Assembly: GCA_041398905.1 (NCBI GenBank)
Contig: JAWKTV010000019.1
Coordinates: 44,043 to 108,042, forward strand
DNA length: 64,000 nucleotides
From: JAWKTV01 sp041398905
Lineage (GTDB): Bacteria > Planctomycetota > Planctomycetia > Planctomycetales > Planctomycetaceae
Direction: 5' to 3'
Made by a program: the position numbers and the translations under genes. Positions 58,983 to 64,000 of this stretch are shown here, in pieces. The notes under the pieces were generated by a model. It had not been told where the DNA came from and did not search any database. It saw only the letters and a list, made by a program, of their open reading frames with translations. The first letter of the stretch is position 1. Every line of letters starts with the position of its first letter.

Positions 58983-61391
58983 CTATGGGCCTGGGTTCCG
59001 ACCCACGTACAGGGGGAGTTCGCTGCCTTGCAGGAACGAAGGCCGCAGGGGGGCTTGTCCACGTTCGACGACTCTGGTTTCATCACCGCGGGTCTCGTGT
59101 ACCAGGACGCTGTAGGGGTCGCCTGAGTAACAGACTTCGCCAATGACGTAAGAGACGTTGGCGTCGCGGCTGACGAACATTGGAGCCAGCTTCCCTCGAT
59201 TGGTCGTGTAGGACAGTCCCCCGAGCAACTCGGTCGACGCCCCGACTTGCGTGTCGATCAATGTCCCGCCGCGTTCGGTCTTGAGTCCGAGAATCCACAG
59301 CGTCGCGGCCTTATTGAGGATGTGTGTACCGGCGCGCTCGTTGTTGAACTGCCTTGCCCAGACTCGTCCCTGGCCGAACGTCCAGTCGGCGACGACGTTC
59401 TCCAGGAACAGGTCCCCGCCACCCGTCGTCTCCCCACCGGTCCCCTGTCCGTTCTTGACCACGAGTGTCCTGGTCGACGCATGCTCGATGAAGCATTCGC
59501 CCGTGAAATCCTGGATCACCACGACAGGCGAATCCCCGTCCGCTACGCGAAACATTAGCCGCAGATCATTAACCGCCCGAAGCCCTGAGAACATGCCGAT
59601 CAAACGCCGCGTCTGGCCACGAATGACGACAGTTTCGCTGAGAAAGTACTGACCGCCGGCGGGAAAGTAGACCGTGGTCGCCCCCGAGTCGATTGCTCGC
59701 TGAACGGAGGCGGTGTCATCGGGATCGGTCAGTTCGCGAAAGTGTCGCACGTTCGCCCACTTCTCGGGATCATCGTGTGGGACGTCGGGGGTCTCGCGGA
59801 CCGGCAGATTCAGCGATCGAGGCTGAGGAACGTCGAACTGCGAGAGCGGGGGAACGGACACATACTCCGCAACATCCGGACCGACCGCCGCCTCCGTGGG
59901 ATTGTCGCGGGCGCGTTGATTGTCGATCGCCACACGAAATTGGCGGGTCCGGATGTTGCGGGCGAAGAGCGTCTCCCGCGAGGTGATGGCGGCCCTGTCG
60001 AGCGTCGCCGCGTTGCCATACAGGTCCGCATCGATCATACAGACGACGCCATGCTTGCTGTCGAAGGCCGGCGATGATCCGTCGACCTGGAGGCCGCGGA
60101 TCGAGAGGCATTGCCCTTCGTTGAGCCACCCCACCTCACGGGAGTTAGAGATCGAGATGTGCTCCAGCGTCTGACTGTTCACCGTGGCGGCGGTTTTCAC
60201 GCCGATCGCGTAACCATCCACGTTGACGTGCTGGACAAAGCACGGTCCATTCTGATCGGCATAGCCAAGATCGAGGCCGATCACTCCGGCCGCATCCCCT
60301 GAACGGATCGTCACGTTCCGCAGACTGCCGACATTGTTGGAATAGAACTGCAGGCCAATCGCACCACGATTGCCACGACCTGTGTCGATCGTCAAATCCG
60401 AGACATTGTTGTTGAACCAGTCCGCATGGACGCCGCTGCCGTCTTCTCGACCGTTGAAGCCCATCGACAGGACCGGTTGCGGCGACGCCGACTCGGTGAA
60501 GGAGTCATCCCGCAATCGCAAGGTCGTATGCTCGCGACCCGCCCCGCGGAAGGTGTTATAGCCATGACCAACGCCGGGTCGATAGCGAAGTGGCTTCGTC
60601 AGCAGAAACGTCCCAGGGGGCAGATACAGCGTGCGACGTCGTCCCTGCCAGTCATCAATCGCCCGTTGAATCGCGGTCGTGTCGTCGGTCTGACCGTCAC
60701 CTTTGGCGAAGTAGGGGGACGCGGTCACGTCGATTACCCCCGCCCCGTCGGGGAAACTGAGGCCGGCCCTCGGAGGGGAGGTTACAGGTGATCCCGCGCG
60801 CGGGGCGGTGGCCGACTCATAGAACCGCACCTTTCCGAGGCCCACGAGGTCCGGCTGACCACCCGTGTTGTGCGAGGCGTCGCAATGAAACCGGACATAC
60901 CGGGCGGTCAGCGGAGACTCGAATGAATGGCTCTCGCCGGTATAGTCATCCATGCCGCTGGCGATCGTGAACTGGAATCGCTGAGCGAGCGACTTCCATG
61001 TTCGCGCGTCGGCTGAGTAGGTGACCGACACATCCCTGAAGCCACGCCCCGGATTACCGTTGTGGTTCCATACGTGAAATCGCTCGATGTGGTATTCGCG
61101 TCCGAGGTCGAACTGTAGAATCGGACGCTGATCGGCGCCCAGCGCGATGTACCCCGATTGCCACGTGCTGCCCCCGTCCGCATACGCGTTCGTCGTCAAC
61201 TGCTGCAATCCGTTATCGCGCCCGCTGTCCGACAGCCCATGATCGTTGCAGACGTTCTCCGGCCCAAACAGCTTGGCAACCTGCGCGCTGGTGGCCGTCG
61301 CGGTGACCCCCGAGATTGGTTCTGCACCGGACAGGCCGATCGCGATCAGCCAGATCATGCAAAACGCTGAAACAGCTCGGGCGAATCTCAT
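58983..61391 (-). CDS. Secreted discoidin plus pectate-lyase-like beta-helix protein
   Basis: An intact protein of about 802 residues. The start at 61391 gives a signal peptide (RFARAVSAFCMIWLIAIGLSG); the frame is open for 26 more codons upstream but these precede the natural signal. Residues about 40-190 form an F5/8 type C (discoidin) domain: ILQFDLGREYHIERFHVWNHN and ARYVRFHCDASHNTGGQPDLVG. Two pectate-lyase-superfamily beta-helix segments follow. The first begins VIDVTASPYFAKGDGQTDDTTAIQRAI with TLYLPPGTFLLTKPL. The second begins near DTASVQRAIDSGATTVYFPAGGQYF. Each opening D-T-xx-(I/V)QRAI block is a hallmark of the Pectate_lyase_3 family. It probably binds and cleaves an extracellular polysaccharide; bond specificity cannot be predicted. 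Confidence 0.85.
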   Translation of the reverse strand: MRFARAVSAFCMIWLIAIGLSGAEPISGVTATATSAQVAKLFGPENVCNDHGLSDSGRDNGLQQLTTNAYADGGSTWQSGYIALGADQRPILQFDLGREYHIERFHVWNHNGNPGRGFRDVSVTYSADARTWKSLAQRFQFTIASGMDDYTGESHSFESPLTARYVRFHCDASHNTGGQPDLVGLGKVRFYESATAPRAGSPVTSPPRAGLSFPDGAGVIDVTASPYFAKGDGQTDDTTAIQRAIDDWQGRRRTLYLPPGTFLLTKPLRYRPGVGHGYNTFRGAGREHTTLRLRDDSFTESASPQPVLSMGFNGREDGSGVHADWFNNNVSDLTIDTGRGNRGAIGLQFYSNNVGSLRNVTIRSGDAAGVIGLDLGYADQNGPCFVQHVNVDGYAIGVKTAATVNSQTLEHISISNSREVGWLNEGQCLSIRGLQVDGSSPAFDSKHGVVCMIDADLYGNAATLDRAAITSRETLFARNIRTRQFRVAIDNQRARDNPTEAAVGPDVAEYVSVPPLSQFDVPQPRSLNLPVRETPDVPHDDPEKWANVRHFRELTDPDDTASVQRAIDSGATTVYFPAGGQYFLSETVVIRGQTRRLIGMFSGLRAVNDLRLMFRVADGDSPVVVIQDFTGECFIEHASTRTLVVKNGQGTGGETTGGGDLFLENVVADWTFGQGRVWARQFNNERAGTHILNKAATLWILGLKTERGGTLIDTQVGASTELLGGLSYTTNRGKLAPMFVSRDANVSYVIGEVCYSGDPYSVLVHETRGDETRVVERGQAPLRPSFLQGSELPLYVGRNPGP

Positions 61392-61469
61392 GCGTCGTGA
61401 TCTCAAAATAAGGAGATTGAGCAGCCTGGCTACTGGCCGGCGGAAAGCAGTATAGGCTCTCGACACCAT

Positions 61470-62042
61470 TCATCGTCCCTGATCAGACCCGGGATTGCCC
61501 CCGGTTGGTGGAGTGGGATCGAGTGGTCAGCAACCGGCCGGCTTCGCCGACAGGAGGTCTCGGGGCAAACTGTCAGCCGATTCGGGAGTGCCGCTGCGGT
61601 GCATCGAATGACTGCCCTGACGACCCTCTGCGGCAAGCCCGTCCGAGCATTGCCAATGCCAATCCGCCACTCGGCGGCTCAGGCTGTCCGCCAGAGCACC
61701 GCACGTCGCGTTGAGGTTTCGGACTGAGTATTGCATCAGCTTCGCTGCGGTCAAGGGGGATTTGGGACTCCCCGCGTTCAGGTGGTCTGCAGCAGAGGCG
61801 ATTGCAAATGCGTAACGGATACTTTGACGTTCTGACACATTTCGTCGATCTCGCCGACCCCGGTTGGATCGCGGCCAGAACCATCACTTGCGTGCCCCGT
61901 AGGTCCGGCTCCCGCCTGACTTCCCGTTGGCGTGTGTGCATTCGCGATAATCTTTCAATGCGTCAACAATGCAATGTTCGCCGCCCCGCAGTCTCCGATG
62001 GTGTCGCATGCCTGAGTGTCGACGAGCGTGGATCGTGGGGGG
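61470..62042. other. Unassigned DNA beside the IS3 element
   Basis: 573 bases between the pectate-lyase-like gene and the left end of the IS. Short open frames occur on both strands, but none resembles a known family and several overlap. It probably consists of decayed mobile-element or gene debris. Confidence 0.4.
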
Positions 62043-62081
62043 TGACCTGACCCCATTTTCTGTACCAGGGGTTATGAGAGT
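62043..62081. repeat. IS3 terminal inverted repeat, left
   Basis: A 39-bp end that pairs with 63279-63318 after one gap. The OrfB stop codon TAA (62074-62072) lies inside it, as is common in IS3 elements. Confidence 0.8.
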
Positions 62082-62967
62082 ACGGGTTGGGTAAGGTCGC
62101 TGTGGGGCTGCTGGAGGAGGGCGTAGCCCGAACGGAAGCAGACCCACAGCGGGCCGCGAACCCGCCGGGGTTCGATACCCCAGCGAGCTGTGCGGCCGGT
62201 GATGGCTGTAGTCCTCCTCCATGACGCACCTGCGTCCGTGCCGAACGCAAACTCTCAAACAACTCCAGGTCCAGGAACTCGTCCCTCAGCTTCGAGGGAA
62301 GCTCTCCACATAGCCGTTCTCCCAGGGACCTCCCGGGAGCAATGTACAACGTCTCGATCTTCAGCTTCGCCATTTCCGGATCGCCTGGGCGATGAACTGC
62401 CGCTGTCGCTGCGGGAGCCGCACGCGGCACGCTCCGCATCGCGAACAGTTCGGCCAACGTATCAAGCACATCCTCGCTCGTGATGCTCCGGTCCACCTTG
62501 AGCGTCAGGCACTCGCGCGTGAACTCGTCGACGATCGAAAGCCACTTCAGTGTCGTCCCGCTCTCTGTCCGGTTGAAAACAAAGTCCCAGGTCCAGACGT
62601 GATCTCGGTGCTCCGCCCGACCGACGTGGCAGGCATTCGTCGAACTCCCCACGGCTCGCCGCTTTCGTCGATGCTGACGCACTTTCAGCCCTTCCTTTCG
62701 GCACAGACGATGGATGCGCTTGGCATTCACCTGCCATCCCTCACGTCTGAGGATCGCCGTCAATCTCCGATAGCCGAAACGGGGACGACGACGCACCAAC
62801 TCACGGAGACGACGGCAGAGGGCCACCTCATCCGTCTTCTTCCGAGACTCATACCGCTGCGTACTCCGTGGCTGGTCCAAAGCCACACACGCCCTTCGCT
62901 CGGAGACCCCAAACCGTCCTTGCACGTCTTGAGTCGCCGCACGCTTCTGCGAAGGGCTTACCAGTTT
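62072..62967 (-). CDS. IS3 transposase OrfB, DDE catalytic part (frame-broken)
   Basis: The integrase-like subunit of the IS3 transposase, normally made as an OrfAB fusion by -1 frameshifting. The N-terminal part has VSERRACVALDQPRSTQRY and FGYRRLTAILRREGW (helix-turn-helix_21 region). The core has the first Asp in VWTWDFVFNRTESG. The second Asp lies in a damaged RSDSG segment near 62410, and the Glu is in WENGYVESF. The C-terminus HHRPHSSLGYRTPAG is the family ending. Several one-base breaks occur (near 62410, 62340, 62300 and 62110). As indels are frequent throughout the window, they do not prove that the element is dead. Confidence 0.8.
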
Positions 62968-63245
62968 TTTGACGTCACATGCTTGAGCATCTGGTTGTCC
63001 AGCGACAGGTCCGCCACAAGTTGCTTCAGACGCCGATTCTCATCCTCCAGAGCCTTCAGCCGCTTGGCTTCCTCAGACTTCATTCCGCCGTACTGGTTCC
63101 GCCAGCGATGGTAGGTTGCCTCGCTCACCTCCAGTGATTGGAGCACCACGGCCAAGTCTTGCCCGGCGTTCAGCATCAGATCGGCATCCCGCAGCTTCTT
63201 GACGATCTGCTCCGGAGTGTGCCGCTTTCGCCTCTTCGTCGTCAT
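62958..63245 (-). CDS. IS3 transposase OrfA
   Basis: A 95-residue HTH protein that binds the IS ends. The start at 63245 follows an AGGAG site. Residues KRHTPEQIVKKLRDADLML and VSEATYHRWRNQYGGM form the helix-turn-helix. A leucine-zipper-like stretch follows (RLKALEDENRRLKQLVADLSLD), typical of IS3 OrfA. It ends TSKNW at a TAA that overlaps the slippery sequence region, so part of the ribosomes should continue into OrfB. Confidence 0.92.
   Translation of the reverse strand: MTTKRRKRHTPEQIVKKLRDADLMLNAGQDLAVVLQSLEVSEATYHRWRNQYGGMKSEEAKRLKALEDENRRLKQLVADLSLDNQMLKHVTSKNW
62964..62970 (-). promoter_or_regulatory. Slippery A6C frameshift site between OrfA and OrfB
   Basis: The minus strand reads AAAAAAC just before the OrfA stop. 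A -1 slip here changes S-K-N-W-stop into S-K-K-L-V-S-P-S and continues in the OrfB frame, the usual way IS3 elements make their transposase. Confidence 0.85.
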
Positions 63246-63278
63246 CGTGTCTCTCCTTGCCCTCAAAGGGCCTCCGAG

Positions 63279-63318
63279 ACTCTCATACCATCTGGTTCAA
63301 CTTTTGGGGAGCAGGCCA
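63279..63318. repeat. IS3 terminal inverted repeat, right
   Basis: A 40-bp right end; its reverse complement matches 62043-62081 at the outer TG-CCTG, the ACCAG block and the inner TATGAGAGT. Confidence 0.8.
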
Positions 63319-64000
63319 CGATCTCCGCCTGCGGGGCATGCCTGCGGACGCTGTTCTCATAGGCTTGCCACATGTCGATGGCCACCGCTTCGAGTTTCTC
63401 TCGCTGCCGTTTCGTCAGCGATTTCCAGACTCCGTCGGTCGCCTCCTCGCTGCGGCCGGGAACGACCTCCAGCACCCGCGCCCCGTCCAGATCACTCAAG
63501 GTGGTGACGTAGTCCTGTCCCTTGCCGAAGCTCTTCTCGTCGAGGCCGACGTGCCTGAGCCCCGCGAGCTTCCGCTGCGCCAGACCCCGCTCGACCGCCC
63601 GACGCATGATCGCATGGGCCTGATCCCACGACAGCCCGATCAGCTTCGCCGCCGCCGAGACGCTGGCGGACGCCTGCAACACGTCGATGGCGAACGCCTC
63701 GAACAGCAGTGTGAACCGCGAATGCTTGTCGGCCCACGGCACCGCGAGCGTCCTGACCCCACAGGCCGCACACTGGCACCGCGGCGCCCGGGCACACAGC
63801 AGCGTCTCAAACTGCATGGTGTCCAGATGCCGCCAGGTCCGCTCCTCGGCATGGTCATGCAGCGGACAGTCGGCCCCGCACTCGGGGCACGCGACCCGCC
63901 GCCCGACGAACTCGAGGGCGATCGACACCCGCTTCTGGTCGACCGCCAACTCCACGCTGTCGACGCGCCAGTCATCCGTCAGGCCGAGCAGCAGGGCATA
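63319..64000 (-). pseudogene. ISL3-family transposase truncated by the IS3 insertion
   Basis: An ISL3 transposase fragment; the 5' end lies beyond the window and the 3' end is cut by the IS3 element at 63318. It has the zinc-binding N-terminus (CPECGADCPLHDH and CARAPRCQCAACG) and the helix-turn-helix region (SASVSAAAKLIGLSWDQAHAIM). The first catalytic Asp is in VGLDEKSFGKGQDYVT, followed by VAIDMWQAYENSVRRHAPQAEIV. The reading frame then enters the IS, where the expected HDKFH segment should have followed. It is therefore not functional in this copy. The missing 3' part is not found on the left side of the IS. Confidence 0.9.

Larger units (their letters stand above)
62043..63318 (-). mobile_element. 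IS3-family insertion sequence, 1276 bp
   Basis: Bounded by imperfect terminal inverted repeats of about 40 bp, both starting TG(A/G)CCTG and ending TATGAGAGT. It encodes OrfA (HTH) and OrfB (DDE) with a slippery A6 between them, the classic IS3 layout. The right end cuts an ISL3 transposase gene. No target-site duplication is visible: the bases before 62043 are GGGGG and those after 63318 are CGATC. A later deletion on the left may have removed it. Confidence 0.88.

Noticed and set aside
62160..62190. tRNA T-loop-like sequence GGTTCGATACC
   Set aside because: It lies within IS3 OrfB (the LGYRTPAG coding region) and no cloverleaf can be built around it.
62033..63323. Target-site duplication of the IS3 element
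   Set aside because: The bases outside the two inverted repeats (GGGGG on the left, CGATC on the right) do not match.

Overview
The window is high-G+C DNA from a member of the Planctomycetota. The evidence is the set of gene families almost confined to, or greatly expanded in, that phylum. There are two pairs of a cytochrome-like PSCyt protein (DUF1549/DUF1553) with a DUF1501 protein. There is also a formylglycine-type sulfatase, a VWA/glutamine-amidotransferase-like/VWA membrane protein, two DUF3299-like proteins with an ICCFG-type core, and a long secreted TlpA-like thioredoxin. Genus cannot be fixed from the sequence.

The dominant technical feature is that about half of the genes are broken by single-base indels, often in short homopolymers. 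Housekeeping genes are hit as well (ilvB, gyrA, sufB, epmB). Joining two or three frames restores a full family-length protein nearly every time. I therefore treat these as one gene each, with probable sequencing or assembly indels, and give the span of the whole gene.

Layout. 1-8.5 kb: ilvB (runs off the left edge), the VWA protein, efp facing its modification enzyme gene epmB, a HAD-like protein lacking its nucleophile, and a FabZ-like dehydratase. 8.5-13.4 kb: a metal ABC permease fused to a DtxR-like regulator, an ABC-F ATPase, and a nucleotide-sugar epimerase. 13.8-17 kb: a sulfatase, then on the minus strand infC (apparent AUC start), a cold-shock protein with a clear terminator, and an RRM protein. 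17.7-23.1 kb: a tandem metallo-beta-lactamase-fold protein, a GT2-GtrA glycosyltransferase and a GT39-like membrane glycosyltransferase. 23.2-28 kb: DUF1501 plus a LamG-containing PSCyt protein (minus strand). 28.4-33.8 kb: a redox/envelope cluster made of a TlpA-like protein, two DUF3299-like proteins and a CPFC secreted protein. 33.8-37.4 kb: a second GT39-like protein and a NYN RNase flanked by two copies of an 86-bp repeat. 37.9-45.9 kb: a giant WD40-PSCyt protein and a DUF1501 protein separated by two PD-(D/E)XK-type genes. 46-58.5 kb: a small membrane protein, an AHSA1-like protein, gyrA, two beta-propeller proteins, sufB, a secreted PCMT, a DUF3365-like haem protein, a PolB-like exonuclease and tsaE. 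59-64 kb: a discoidin/pectate-lyase-like protein, then mobile DNA (an IS3-family element sitting in the remains of an ISL3 transposase).

Functional themes: the two PSCyt/DUF1501 pairs, the sulfatase and the pectate-lyase-like protein fit complex-polysaccharide use. The glycosyltransferases and epimerase fit envelope glycan synthesis. The 28-34 kb block looks like an uncharacterised envelope redox or metal module. No rRNA, tRNA or CRISPR array was found.
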